DNA of 27,584 nt from CAYXVU01 sp964468725 (GCA_964468725.1 CAYXVU010000062.1:1-27584), one strand, 5' to 3'. Counted from the first letter of the stretch, positions 8,476 to 17,196 are shown. Notes: a model not told the origin generated them from the sequence alone. Translations and numbers: made by a program.

Positions 8476-9678
8476 ATGCACTTCGATTATTCACCGAAAG
8501 TACAAGCATTGCGCGAGAAGCTGTTGGAATTTTACGAAACCTTTATCTATCCGAATGAGCCGACCTATCGCCAACAGCACGAAGCGGGCGACCCCTGGCA
8601 GCCGATTCCCATCATCGAAGAACTCAAACCGAAGGCCATTAGCGCAGGGCTATGGAACCTCTTCCTGCCCGAAAGCGAACACGGCGCAGGGCTGACCAAT
8701 CTGGAATACGCGCCGCTATGCGAAATCATGGGGCGCGTCGGTTGGTCGCCGGAGGTCTTCAATTGCTCTGCACCCGACACCGGCAACATGGAGGTGCTGT
8801 CGCGTTATGGGTCGGAAGAACAGAAAGAGCGATGGCTCAAGCCGCTGCTCAACGGCGAGATTCGCTCTTGTTTTGCGATGACCGAACCGGACGTGGCTTC
8901 GTCCGATGCGACCAACATTCAATCAAGCATCCGGCGCGACGGCGATGAATATGTCATCAACGGGCGCAAATGGTGGACATCGGGCGCAGGTGACCCGCGC
9001 TGTAAGATCGCTATCTTCATGGGCAAAACCGACCCCGACGCGCACAAACATAAGCAACAATCTATGATCCTTGTGCCGATGGATGCTGATGGCATTACGG
9101 TCAAACGCATGCTCAATGTCTTCGGCTATGACGATTCGCCGCATGGCCACGCCGAAGTGACCTTTGAAAACGTGCGCGTACCGGCGTCGAATATGCTGCT
9201 TGGCGAAGGGCGCGGTTTCGAAATCGCGCAAGGGCGGCTTGGCCCCGGCCGCATTCATCATTGCATGCGATTGATTGGATTGGCCGAACGCGCGCTCGAA
9301 GCGATGTGCAAACGCGTGACCTCGCGTATCGCTTTCGGCAAACGGTTGGCCGATCAAGGCACGATTCGCGCCGACATCGCCACGTCGCGCATGGAGATTG
9401 AACAAGCGCGGCTGTTAGTCTTGAAAGCCGCTTATATGATGGACACGGTCGGCAATAAAGCGGCGCGGGCTGAGATTGCGATGATTAAGGTTGTCGCGCC
9501 GAATATGGCGTTGCGGGTGATTGATCGCTCGATTCAAGCGCATGGCGGCGGCGGCGTCAGCGATGACTTCATGATGGCGAAAGCCTATGCCGGTGCGCGC
9601 ACGCTGCGCTTGGCCGACGGCCCGGACGAGGTGCATAGGGAAGCCATCGCTAAATTGGAACTCAACAAGTACGAATAA
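8476..9678 (+). CDS. Acyl-CoA dehydrogenase, ACAD10/ACAD11-like
   Basis: FAD-dependent dehydrogenase of the acyl-CoA dehydrogenase superfamily, 400 residues, a normal length. Signals include AMTEPDVASSDATN, NGRKWWTSGAGDPRCK, VTFENVRVPASNMLLGEG, the helix GRIHHCMRLIGLAERALE and QAHGGGGVSDDF. The C-terminal motif is LADGPDEVHRE, where Asp381 replaces the Glu of MCAD-type enzymes; this pattern fits the ACAD10/11-like subgroup. An AGGAG site at 8462-8466 fits the ATG. A TATGAT hexamer (8438-8443) could be a -10 box, but no -35 is evident. The gene is separated from the MFS gene by 92 bp and converges with the hydrolase gene. The substrate is probably a medium/long or oxidised acyl-CoA, by family analogy only. 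Confidence 0.9.
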   Translation: MHFDYSPKVQALREKLLEFYETFIYPNEPTYRQQHEAGDPWQPIPIIEELKPKAISAGLWNLFLPESEHGAGLTNLEYAPLCEIMGRVGWSPEVFNCSAPDTGNMEVLSRYGSEEQKERWLKPLLNGEIRSCFAMTEPDVASSDATNIQSSIRRDGDEYVINGRKWWTSGAGDPRCKIAIFMGKTDPDAHKHKQQSMILVPMDADGITVKRMLNVFGYDDSPHGHAEVTFENVRVPASNMLLGEGRGFEIAQGRLGPGRIHHCMRLIGLAERALEAMCKRVTSRIAFGKRLADQGTIRADIATSRMEIEQARLLVLKAAYMMDTVGNKAARAEIAMIKVVAPNMALRVIDRSIQAHGGGGVSDDFMMAKAYAGARTLRLADGPDEVHREAIAKLELNKYE

Positions 9679-9701
9679 GCTGCGGGTTGAGCGCAGACAA
9701 A

Positions 9702-9739
9702 ACGGGCGGCAGAGGCGATGGACTTACCTCGCCACCCGT
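9702..9739. terminator. Hairpin between convergent genes, possible bidirectional terminator
   Basis: ACGGGCGGCAGAGG pairs with CCTCGCCACCCGT, with one C-A mismatch and one bulged A; the loop is ~11 nt. It lies between the convergent stops at 9678 and 9759. On the minus strand the stem is followed by TTTTGTC, a weak T-tract; on the plus strand there is none, so it serves the hydrolase operon better. Confidence 0.5.
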
Positions 9740-9758
9740 CCTTCTAGGCGAAGAGAGA

Positions 9759-10706
9759 CTATTTACTTGCGGCCTCCGAGCCGTTGAGGAATCGGATGAC
9801 GGCGGCGTTGAACTCGGCGGGTTTCTCCATCTGCGGAACATGTCCGCACTTCTCGATAATGAAGAGAGCGGAGTTAGCAATCTCTTTTTGGAAACGCTGC
9901 CCGCCATCGAGCGGCGTCAGCAGGTCTTCGCGCCCCCAAACGATCAAGGTCGGAGTTTTCAGCGCCGACAGCTTGCCATCCAGCACATCTTCGCCGCGCA
10001 TGATGGATTCGATAAATCTCTGCACTGTATAGCCATCGCCGCGCGCCATCTTCTGTGCGTAGAGGGTATCAATCACCGCGTCGTTTTCAAACATCTGCTT
10101 GTTGTAAAAGACCAGCGACATGACTTGCTTGATGCCCTCGCGGGTTGAGGGATTGAGGACGTTGAAGGCATTCGGGTCTGTGCCTTTGGGAACGGCGAAA
10201 CCCGCCGCATCTACTAAAACGAGGCGTTCGACTTTTTCGGGATGCTTGAGCGCGAAGGCCGCCGCCGTAAAGCCGCCCAGCGAATTGCCGACGAGCGAAG
10301 CGCGGTCAATCTTTAACTCTTTGTAAAAACCGTTGAGAAAGTCTACCAATGTGCCGACGCGATAGTTGATGACCGGTTTATCGGAACGCCCGAAGCCGAT
10401 CTGATCGAGGGCGATGACGCGAAACTTTTCGGCCAGCGGCGCGATGGTCGGCGCCCAACTGGTATGATCGGCTCCGAGTCCGTGAATCAAGATCACGACC
10501 GGGCCGCTTCCGGCTTCGACATAATGAATCTTTTGGCCATAGACGGTTGCGACTTTCGTGGTCGCGCCTTGCGGCGCTTGCATCATCTGTGGCGCGGCGG
10601 CTCCCTGCTGCGCCCAAACGGGCGCGGCCAACACCATAAGAAAAAGGCTTGCCAGCATCAGCTTGAGGCTGGGTTTGGCGATGCGGCCAGTGAAATTGTG
10701 GGTCAT
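9759..10706 (-). CDS. Secreted alpha/beta hydrolase
   Basis: 315 residues. The start at 10706 is preferred over the upstream in-frame ATG at 10733, because AGGAGGAGA lies just upstream of it and the product then begins with a signal peptide ending near PVWAQQ. The fold signals are VILIHGLGADHTSW (oxyanion HG), LDQIGFGRSDKP, the nucleophile elbow GNSLGG with Ser142, Asp261 in GREDLLTP and His289 in CGHVPQMEKP. This is a complete triad of the lipase/esterase/haloalkane-hydrolase-like AB_hydrolase_1 group; the substrate is unknown. The gene starts 17 bp after the PRTase gene and shares its promoter. It is probably periplasmic or outer-membrane associated. Confidence 0.88.
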   Translation of the reverse strand: MTHNFTGRIAKPSLKLMLASLFLMVLAAPVWAQQGAAAPQMMQAPQGATTKVATVYGQKIHYVEAGSGPVVILIHGLGADHTSWAPTIAPLAEKFRVIALDQIGFGRSDKPVINYRVGTLVDFLNGFYKELKIDRASLVGNSLGGFTAAAFALKHPEKVERLVLVDAAGFAVPKGTDPNAFNVLNPSTREGIKQVMSLVFYNKQMFENDAVIDTLYAQKMARGDGYTVQRFIESIMRGEDVLDGKLSALKTPTLIVWGREDLLTPLDGGQRFQKEIANSALFIIEKCGHVPQMEKPAEFNAAVIRFLNGSEAASK

Positions 10707-10723
10707 CAGGTCTCCTCCTCTGA

Positions 10724-11338
10724 TTAGATCCAAACTTTTTCAATCGGCTCGTCTTGGCGGTCTTCCGGCCATTGGCCGGGTTGGTAAACCTTTGCATCAA
10801 TATCGAGCAGACTGTAATAGGGAATGTCGCCGATCTCCATGTGCGCGTCTTTGAAGTGGACGAGCGAACCGATGGCGATGACTTCCGCGCCCGCGTCCTG
10901 AATCAGTTCGACCATCGCGGTCGTCACTTTGCCGGAGCGCACGATGTCGTCAACAAGAATACATTTGAGCCCGCGAATATCGAAGTACTGTCGCAGGTAA
11001 TAGCGTCCGCCCTCTTTCTCCGCCCAGAAGATTTGATCGGCATCAAGGGCTTCACGGATGCCGAAGGCGACGGGGATGCCACCGGCAGCAGGCGCAACGA
11101 CGGCACAATCCGGCAGAGCAGACAGGACATCAGGCTCTTGTCTGAGTTTGCGTGACAGAGCCACATTCAGAATGCGCGCATCGCCGTGATAGCGCATGGC
11201 AAGCGGCATTTGAAAGTAATAGTTCGATTGCATTCCGTTGGGGAATTCGAATCGCCCTTCGCGCAGCGCGCCCTTTTCGCGCAAGAAGGCTTCGACCTGT
11301 TCGGGCGGCGGGATGAGTTGTACTTTCGGAACCAGCAT
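10724..11338 (-). CDS. Orotate phosphoribosyltransferase-like PRTase
   Basis: Type I phosphoribosyltransferase fold, 204 residues. The start at 11338 is set by AGGAGG at 11343-11348 on the minus strand; the longer in-frame option to 11524 overlaps the neighbouring gene and the promoter. N-terminal FLREKGALREGRFEFPNGM and MQSNYYFQ resemble the orotate PRTase hood, AEKEGGRYYLRQYFDI matches the family loop, and CILVDDIVRSGKVT (126-139) is the PRPP-binding motif. OPRTs usually carry a TTG in the PRPP loop (D-V-V-T-T-G); here it is IVRSG, so substrate identity is uncertain. It would convert orotate and PRPP to OMP if it is a true PyrE. It shares an operon with the secreted hydrolase downstream, an odd pairing for a pyrimidine gene. 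Confidence 0.75.
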   Translation of the reverse strand: MLVPKVQLIPPPEQVEAFLREKGALREGRFEFPNGMQSNYYFQMPLAMRYHGDARILNVALSRKLRQEPDVLSALPDCAVVAPAAGGIPVAFGIREALDADQIFWAEKEGGRYYLRQYFDIRGLKCILVDDIVRSGKVTTAMVELIQDAGAEVIAIGSLVHFKDAHMEIGDIPYYSLLDIDAKVYQPGQWPEDRQDEPIEKVWI

Positions 11339-11342
11339 CAAT

Positions 11343-11348
11343 CCTCCT
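11343..11348 (-). promoter_or_regulatory. Ribosome binding site deciding the PRTase start
   Basis: AGGAGG on the minus strand is 4 nt before the ATG at 11338; it fixes the 204-residue protein over the longer frame. Confidence 0.7.
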
Positions 11349-11389
11349 ATGAATTCGCCATGATAAAACGATTGGTGTTGAACGGCGGA

Positions 11390-11418
11390 ATTATATTTCT
11401 CGCTCGAAAGCCTTTCAA
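11390..11418 (-). promoter_or_regulatory. Near-consensus sigma-70-type promoter for the PRTase-hydrolase operon
   Basis: On the minus strand TTGAAA (11413-11418) is followed by a 17-bp spacer and a perfect TATAAT (11390-11395). Transcription would begin near 11383, about 45 nt before the PRTase ATG. It lies wholly between that gene and the upstream unknown gene's stop (11437), so the operon has its own promoter. Confidence 0.7.
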
Positions 11419-11436
11419 GCAACCGGCCAGCATTCA

Positions 11437-12156
11437 TCAAAACGACAAAGCGATCTCTCGGCGCAGCATGTGATAGAAGTTTGCAGACCGCCGTGCAACG
11501 GTCGCATATTCGGATTGCTCCCACCGACGATGCAGTTGAAACAAGCGATGATTGAAGGAGCCCAGCAGCGGGATTTCGATGACATCCGCCGGAGGGGCAC
11601 CGTTAGTATAAAGCGGGTTGAAGGCGTCAAGATGAACCTCCGCCGTGCCATTGGCAAACATCCCGACATGCAGCGCCGCCATACCGGCATCGTTCTCCAT
11701 CCAGCTTTCGACCCACGCTTTATGATTCCACGAATTCAAAAAGGCGAACACGCCATTGCTTAGTTCGCTGCGCGTGTAGGCTCCGCCGAGGGCGGATTTC
11801 GCATCGAGTAAATCCGAAAGAAATCCTTCGTTCGTGACGCGCGGATAGAAGAACCAGCCGCCGTCCCACACATTGATGATCGCGCCGACGAAATCGAGCC
11901 AGCCTTCAACATGAATTTTGTCAATCAACAACGCCGTTGAACGGCGATAGATATCCGGCCAACTTTCCCAAACGGCGCGCGCCTGATTCTCGTCTTGCGT
12001 GTCGGCAACGATGCGCGAAAGGGCTGCCGTCATGTACGGATCGTGGGCCTGCACGCTGCGCGTGGCCTGCTCCCAAGACGGAACCGGCGCATCCGCTTCG
12101 GCGTAGCGCAGATCATCAGGGAAATCATCCGGCACGTTGTTGAAGTCGAGTGTCAT
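11437..12156 (-). CDS. Conserved-looking protein of unknown function
   Basis: 239 residues with no signal peptide or membrane segment. I do not recognise the family. The sequence is soluble, acidic at the start (FPDDLRYAEADAP) and rich in Trp, Phe and Tyr, with motifs such as VWESWPDIYRRS, GGWFFYPRVTNEGFL and SFNHRLFQLHRRWEQSEY. This suggests a compact globular domain. Codon use resembles the neighbours and there is no competing frame, so I believe it is real. It is divergent from the moxR-led operon with a 118-bp gap and is separated by the PRTase promoter from downstream genes. No convincing SD was seen before the ATG. Confidence 0.75.
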   Translation of the reverse strand: MTLDFNNVPDDFPDDLRYAEADAPVPSWEQATRSVQAHDPYMTAALSRIVADTQDENQARAVWESWPDIYRRSTALLIDKIHVEGWLDFVGAIINVWDGGWFFYPRVTNEGFLSDLLDAKSALGGAYTRSELSNGVFAFLNSWNHKAWVESWMENDAGMAALHVGMFANGTAEVHLDAFNPLYTNGAPPADVIEIPLLGSFNHRLFQLHRRWEQSEYATVARRSANFYHMLRREIALSF

Positions 12157-12206
12157 CGCTCGTGCAGAAGAACTGTGCGGAAAATCGGTGCCTTTTGCAA
12201 CTACTC

Positions 12207-12235
12207 TTCACGGCTGCCGCTCAGTGTGCTAGATT
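12207..12235 (+). promoter_or_regulatory. Possible promoter of the moxR operon
   Basis: TTCACG (12207-12212), a 17-bp spacer and TAGATT (12230-12235) give 4 of 6 matches in each box; about 40 bp remain to the GTG at 12275. Weak, recorded because it is the best candidate in the divergent gap. Confidence 0.3.
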
Positions 12236-12274
12236 TGAATCGCGTCGTAAATTGAAACGAAGGATCGGATTTGA

Positions 12275-13219
12275 GTGATAACAACCGCGAGTAAGATCGA
12301 GCAACTCCAATCCACAATCGAAAGCGTCATTCGCGGCAAGACCGATGTCGTAGAGTTGGCTCTCGTCACTCTGCTGGCGGACGGCCATCTGCTCATCGAA
12401 GATGTGCCTGGAGTCGGCAAAACGACGCTCGCACAGACTTTGGCGCGCAGTTTCGATTGTACCTTTCAACGCATCCAGTTCACCTCCGACCTTTTGCCTT
12501 CGGATATTTTAGGGCTGGCGGTCTACGATCAACGTGGTGGCACGTTTGAATTCAAACGCGGGCCGATCTTCGCCAACGTCATTCTCGCAGACGAGATCAA
12601 TCGCACGACGCCGAAGACGCAATCGGCTTTGCTCGAAGCGATGGCCGAAGGCCATGTCACGGTTGAGCAAGAGACCTATCAATTGCCCCGCCCGTTCATC
12701 GTGCTGGCGACGCAAAACCCCATCGAACATCACGGAACCTATCCGCTGCCCGAATCGCAACTCGACCGCTTCCTGATGCGCGTTCGCATGGGCTACCCTG
12801 ACGCGGAAGACGAAAAGATCATTTTGCGGCAGCAGTCGCTCACCTCATCGGTTGACCATCTCGCCCCGGTCATGCACAGCAGCGACATCCTCGCGTTACA
12901 ACAGGAAGTGCGGGAAGTGAATGTTGATGAAGCGTTGGTAGACTATTTGATCCGCATTGTGCGCGCGACTCGGGAGACCGAAATCCTCAGCCTCGGCGTC
13001 AGCCCGCGCGGCAGTCTCGCGCTCTATCACGCGGCGCAAGCGCTGGCCTTTATCAAAGGCCGCGATTACGTGATTCCTGACGACATCAAGCAACTGGTTA
13101 CGCCCGTCTTCGCCCATCGCATCGTCGTCAACTCGCGCTATTCGACAGGGCTGCGACGTTCGGATGAAGCCGAAGCCGCACTGCAAGAGATTCTCAAAAC
13201 CGTCAATGTGCCGCTATGA
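12275..13219 (+). CDS. MoxR-family AAA+ ATPase
   Basis: 314-residue AAA+ chaperone-like ATPase of the MoxR group, starting at GTG (12275) with an AAGGA element upstream. Visible elements are Walker A VPGVGKTT (Lys49), an SDILG strand, Walker B ILADEI near residues 103-108, a sensor 1 TQN (146-148) and LPESQLDRF (158-166) with the arginine finger. MoxR proteins fold or insert cofactors into proteins with VWA domains and often pair with DUF58 partners. It is followed after 9 bp by the DUF58 gene and then by a transglutaminase-like membrane protein, the classic MoxR-DUF58-TgpA order. It is soluble and cytoplasmic. Confidence 0.95.
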   Translation: MITTASKIEQLQSTIESVIRGKTDVVELALVTLLADGHLLIEDVPGVGKTTLAQTLARSFDCTFQRIQFTSDLLPSDILGLAVYDQRGGTFEFKRGPIFANVILADEINRTTPKTQSALLEAMAEGHVTVEQETYQLPRPFIVLATQNPIEHHGTYPLPESQLDRFLMRVRMGYPDAEDEKIILRQQSLTSSVDHLAPVMHSSDILALQQEVREVNVDEALVDYLIRIVRATRETEILSLGVSPRGSLALYHAAQALAFIKGRDYVIPDDIKQLVTPVFAHRIVVNSRYSTGLRRSDEAEAALQEILKTVNVPL

Positions 13220-13228
13220 GGTTGCAGT

Positions 13229-14632
13229 ATGAATCGGCAGGCGTTGCGTGATTTCCTCATCACCTCTTTTCTGCTTGGCTTATCCTTCGTCATCGCCCTG
13301 CTCAGTTCAATTGCTGCCGAACAGAATCAACTGGTGCAAGGCGCGATTGCGGCGGCGCTCTCCTTGATTCTGGCGCTGGTCGGAGCGCTCTATATCATTC
13401 CGAAACTGGCGCGCAATATCCGCCTCGAAATTCTGCGCTTCGCCATTCGGACGACGATTACGGTCGAAGGACTATTCTTCGTCGTCCTCCTGCTCGTCAT
13501 CGGCATTGCGGCCTGGAACACGGGCAACAATTTGCTCTATCTGGTGTTGTCGGCGTTGCTGGCGTTCTTCTTTGCCGCAAACTTTCTCGGGCGCGTCACG
13601 CTTGGCGATCTCTCCGTACAGATGCGCTTTCCCGATCATATCTTTGCGGGCGAACCGGCCAACATCACCGTCAATCTGACCAATCACAAACGCTGGATTC
13701 CGAGTTTCAGCCTGATGATCGAAGCCCTGTCCGAGCCGCAAGAGAGTCGTCATAAAAAAGCCCAACGGCGCAGCAAGGAGAAAGGCTCTGCGGCTCAACC
13801 TCACCGGCCACGTCAATCGGAAGAGATCGGCAAGCTCGCCTACTTTGCGCTTACGCCACCCAAGGCGACGGCTCGTTCGCGCATTGATTACACCTTCGAC
13901 AAACGCGGGCGCTATCCCATCAACGCCTTTCGCATCTCGACAAAGTTTCCGGCGGGCTTCCTTAAAAAATGGCGCAAGATCGGCGCTACAGGCGAGATTC
14001 TGGTCTATCCCAAACCGCGCCCCATCAGCGATTTTTATCACGCACTGCCGATGCTGGCCGGACAGGTTCACTCGAACACGCGCGGCTATGGCGATGATCT
14101 GTATGGCATCCGTCATTATCAATCATCCGACCACATGCGAAACATTGACTGGAAAGCGACCGCCAAACTCAACGAGTTAATGGTGCGCGAATACATGCGC
14201 GACGATGAGCGGCGGCTGACCATCGTATTCGACACGGCGCGTCCTGTGCGCTTCGCTGCGGCAGTTGATGCCGCAGCGTTGGCCTTGTTTGACCAGCAAT
14301 TCGAAAAAGCCATCGAGTTAGCGGCCTCGCTGGCCAACCACTTCATCAAAGAGAATGCCGAAGTCGAATTCATCACCTTGGACGATCAATTGAACGTGCC
14401 GTCGCGGGCGAGCTATGAGCATCTCTATGAAATTTTGCGCTCGTTGGCGACGCTGACGCCCGCCGAAGAGACGGCAGAACCTTCGGCAAGTCCGTTGGAA
14501 GGGTTACTGAAAAACGTGCCGACGCTGACCGACGAGCGATGCTTCAAATTCTTAATCACGGCGGCAGCGAAAGGCACGATTCCCGCAAGCGTTTGGCGCA
14601 GCGCACACGTCGTATTTATGGAAGACCTCTGA
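13229..14632 (+). CDS. DUF58 membrane protein, MoxR partner
   Basis: 467 residues. GAGG at 13218-13221 overlaps the moxR stop and serves the ATG at 13229, so the two genes are translated in tight succession. N-terminal hydrophobic helices (about residues 8-30, 33-60, 80-100 and 103-122) are followed by a soluble VWA-like/DUF58 domain. The family signature is the block near residue 292, with LYGIRHYQ, SSDHMRNIDWKATAK and ELMVREY. There is a basic insert around residues 168-195 (RHKKAQRRSKEKG) that is not typical of a short linker. DUF58 proteins act with MoxR ATPases; their chemical role is not established. Cotranscription with moxR and the transglutaminase-like gene is likely. Confidence 0.92.
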   Translation: MNRQALRDFLITSFLLGLSFVIALLSSIAAEQNQLVQGAIAAALSLILALVGALYIIPKLARNIRLEILRFAIRTTITVEGLFFVVLLLVIGIAAWNTGNNLLYLVLSALLAFFFAANFLGRVTLGDLSVQMRFPDHIFAGEPANITVNLTNHKRWIPSFSLMIEALSEPQESRHKKAQRRSKEKGSAAQPHRPRQSEEIGKLAYFALTPPKATARSRIDYTFDKRGRYPINAFRISTKFPAGFLKKWRKIGATGEILVYPKPRPISDFYHALPMLAGQVHSNTRGYGDDLYGIRHYQSSDHMRNIDWKATAKLNELMVREYMRDDERRLTIVFDTARPVRFAAAVDAAALALFDQQFEKAIELAASLANHFIKENAEVEFITLDDQLNVPSRASYEHLYEILRSLATLTPAEETAEPSASPLEGLLKNVPTLTDERCFKFLITAAAKGTIPASVWRSAHVVFMEDL

Positions 14633-14715
14633 GGAAAGGCGGAAAGCGGAGTGCTGGCGGATGAATGGTTTGACGGCGTAATCTATCACTCATCACTCCT
14701 CGTTCATTGTCTCTG

Positions 14716-17052
14716 ATGGAGAGTTATTTTCGCACCATCTCATACGCCCTGATTGGGGCAGCATTTGTCGGACTGGCACTGACCGGCGAAGTGGATGCGC
14801 CGTCTTTGTCGCTCTATGCGCTGCTTTTCGCTGTAAGCTATTACGCCGATGTGCGCAACCTCACGCGCTGGCGACCCTCCGAAGTGCTGTGGCGCGTGAT
14901 AGCGATTTTATACATTCCCTTGTTTGCCGCCGATGCCATGTTGGTGAGCGGGCGCGTCTTGGCGCTCGTCCATCTGACGCTGTTTTTGTCGGCTGCCAAG
15001 CTGCTGCAAATCAAACGCGACCGCGATTGGGTATTCCTCTACTTGCTCGCTTTCTTTCAGATGTTATTGAGCGCGGGGCTGACCTTTAATGCCATCTTTA
15101 TCGCCTCGCTGACTTTGTTCTTGTTCGTCTTTATTTCGGCGCTCGCCGCTTTCGAGATTCGCCGCGCCCGACAAGAAGTCAAATCCTCTAGCGAAGAGAT
15201 TATCCTCTCTAACACAGAGGTGCGACCCAATAAACCGCGCCGCAACCCCGTAAGCGAACTCGGCGGGCGCAAACGCTATCTCTTCGGCGCTTCGTTGGCG
15301 CAGATGTTGATCGTCGGGGCGCTCACCTTGCCGCTGTTCTTTCTGATTCCGCGATTGGGCGGCGGCGGCGTGGCGCAAGGCTTCGGCGAAAGCGCAGCGC
15401 TCACCGGTTTCTCCGAAACCGTCGAGTTGGGTAAAGTTGCGGCCATTAAAAAGAATCAACGCATCATCATGCGCGTGCAACTGGCAGGTAACCCCGGCAG
15501 GCGGCTGCGCTGGCGCGGCATCGCGCTCGATCATTACGAGAACGACACGTGGAAAGTTTTTCGGGATAAGGATGGGAAGCGCACTTCCATTTTAACTTCC
15601 GGGTCTGTCGGAACGCCGCGAGTCGATTATTCCTTCAAGATTGGCTCCGGGCAATCGAGCCCGCGCAATCCCGTCGAGCAGACAATCGTTTTAGAGAAGA
15701 ATAAAGCCCGATCTTTGTTTGCTGCCTACAAGCCCGTCAGCATCAAAGGCCCATTTTCTGATGTTGCCTACGATCAACATTCCCTTGCCATAACGAGTGA
15801 CGACATCCACCGCCGGGTGACCTACAGCGTGCTTTCAGATGTCTCGCGTCCGAGCGAAGAGGAGCTGCGCAGAGAGTTGTCGCCCGATGGTCGCCCTCCG
15901 AACTTGCGACCGGAAATCGAAACCTTTTTTTTGCAAAAACCGAAAAATCTCGATCCGCGCATCCGCCAGCTCGCTTTGGAATGGACAGCCGGAAAAGGAA
16001 GCGATTACGACAAAGCGCGCGCCATCGAAGAGCAATTGAAGGCTTTCAGCTATTCACTCGATTTGAAACCGGCAAAGAGCGACCCCTTAGCCGAGTTCTT
16101 ATTCGAAACCCGCGAAGGCCATTGCGAGTACTTTGCCACCGCGATGACCATCCTGTTGCGCACGTTGAATATCCCGGCGCGTCTCGTCAATGGCTTTCAG
16201 ATGGGCGAGTATAACGACATCAACAGTTCCTACGTGGTGCGCGAAAGCGACGCCCATTCGTGGGTCGAAGTCTACTTCGCGCATCTTGATGCTTGGGTCG
16301 AATTCGATCCAACGCCGCCTGCGGGAATCAATAACTACAGCAATGTCGGCATACTGGGCACGGTCAGAAAATATGTGGAAGCGCTGGAATCGTTCTGGCT
16401 CGATTATGTCGTCACGCTCGATAGCGACGAGCAGGCTTCGATCATGGTGACCATCCAAAATGAGTTGCGCGACGCCAAAGACGCGGTGCGCGCTTACTAT
16501 CTGGCATTCACGACCTGGATGAAAGAGGTGACCGCCGCCTTTCTGCTTGATCGTCAATGGAACGTCGGTGCGATATTGAAGTTGATCGGCATCGTACTCG
16601 GTTTTGTGTTGCTCTGGCTGACAGCCTATATTCTGACGGCGCATCGTAAGCGCCGCCACCTTGCACCGACAGGCTATGGCCCCTGGTGGCATCGTCTGTT
16701 CATCGTGCCGCGCTGGCGAAGAGCACCGGATGAGCAGTCCGGCGCGTCGGCAGTCTTATTTTACGAAGCGATGCTGGCCATTACGGCGCGAGGCGGATTG
16801 CTCAAACCGCCGCATCAGACTCCCAATGAGTTCGCCGCGCAGACGGGTTTTGATCAGGTTCGGCAAATCACAGAGATTTACAATCAGGTTCGTTTCGGCG
16901 GCGCGCGCCTCAATCGTCAGCAAATCGCGCAGGTATCAGGGTTGCTCCGCCAACTCAAGCAAGCCATCAAACAGCTGCGCGCCCAATCACGGCGGCGACT
17001 TCTCTTATCCTCTCTTCTCCCAAAACGGCGGAACCGCACAGGCGCAGTGTAA
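14716..17052 (+). CDS. TgpA-like membrane transglutaminase
   Basis: 778 residues from the ATG at 14716; a TTG at 14707 is the alternative and no convincing SD was seen for either. About six N-terminal membrane helices (DUF3488-like), a cytoplasmic loop and another helix near 190-210 precede the periplasmic transglutaminase-like core. The triad reads Cys470 in GHCEYFA, His514 in DAHSWVEVYF and Asp531 in FDPTPP. A C-terminal membrane helix (~618-640) and a DUF4129-like tail complete the TgpA layout. It would cleave or crosslink amide bonds in periplasmic or surface proteins; the substrate is unknown. It starts 83 bp after DUF58 and ends the operon. Its C terminus is Arg-rich (QSRRRLLLSS, KRRNRTG). 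Confidence 0.93.
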   Translation: MESYFRTISYALIGAAFVGLALTGEVDAPSLSLYALLFAVSYYADVRNLTRWRPSEVLWRVIAILYIPLFAADAMLVSGRVLALVHLTLFLSAAKLLQIKRDRDWVFLYLLAFFQMLLSAGLTFNAIFIASLTLFLFVFISALAAFEIRRARQEVKSSSEEIILSNTEVRPNKPRRNPVSELGGRKRYLFGASLAQMLIVGALTLPLFFLIPRLGGGGVAQGFGESAALTGFSETVELGKVAAIKKNQRIIMRVQLAGNPGRRLRWRGIALDHYENDTWKVFRDKDGKRTSILTSGSVGTPRVDYSFKIGSGQSSPRNPVEQTIVLEKNKARSLFAAYKPVSIKGPFSDVAYDQHSLAITSDDIHRRVTYSVLSDVSRPSEEELRRELSPDGRPPNLRPEIETFFLQKPKNLDPRIRQLALEWTAGKGSDYDKARAIEEQLKAFSYSLDLKPAKSDPLAEFLFETREGHCEYFATAMTILLRTLNIPARLVNGFQMGEYNDINSSYVVRESDAHSWVEVYFAHLDAWVEFDPTPPAGINNYSNVGILGTVRKYVEALESFWLDYVVTLDSDEQASIMVTIQNELRDAKDAVRAYYLAFTTWMKEVTAAFLLDRQWNVGAILKLIGIVLGFVLLWLTAYILTAHRKRRHLAPTGYGPWWHRLFIVPRWRRAPDEQSGASAVLFYEAMLAITARGGLLKPPHQTPNEFAAQTGFDQVRQITEIYNQVRFGGARLNRQQIAQVSGLLRQLKQAIKQLRAQSRRRLLLSSLLPKRRNRTGAV

Positions 17053-17138
17053 CTCTACGCCCAGCCAAAAAGGCTTTGGTAGCCATTTTCAGGGTGAGCC
17101 CACGCGCGACTGAATGAGCGCCGCCGCTACATACGAGT

Positions 17139-17167
17139 TTGACAACCTTACGCTGTCGAAATAGCAT
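17139..17167 (+). promoter_or_regulatory. Sigma-70-type promoter for the cyclase gene
   Basis: TTGACA at 17139-17144, 17-bp spacer and TAGCAT at 17162-17167 (4 of 6). The ATG at 17197 follows 29 bp later. This separates the cyclase pair from the moxR operon. Confidence 0.55.
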
Positions 17168-17196
17168 GCCTCCGGTACGAATAAAGGTTAGCGAAT

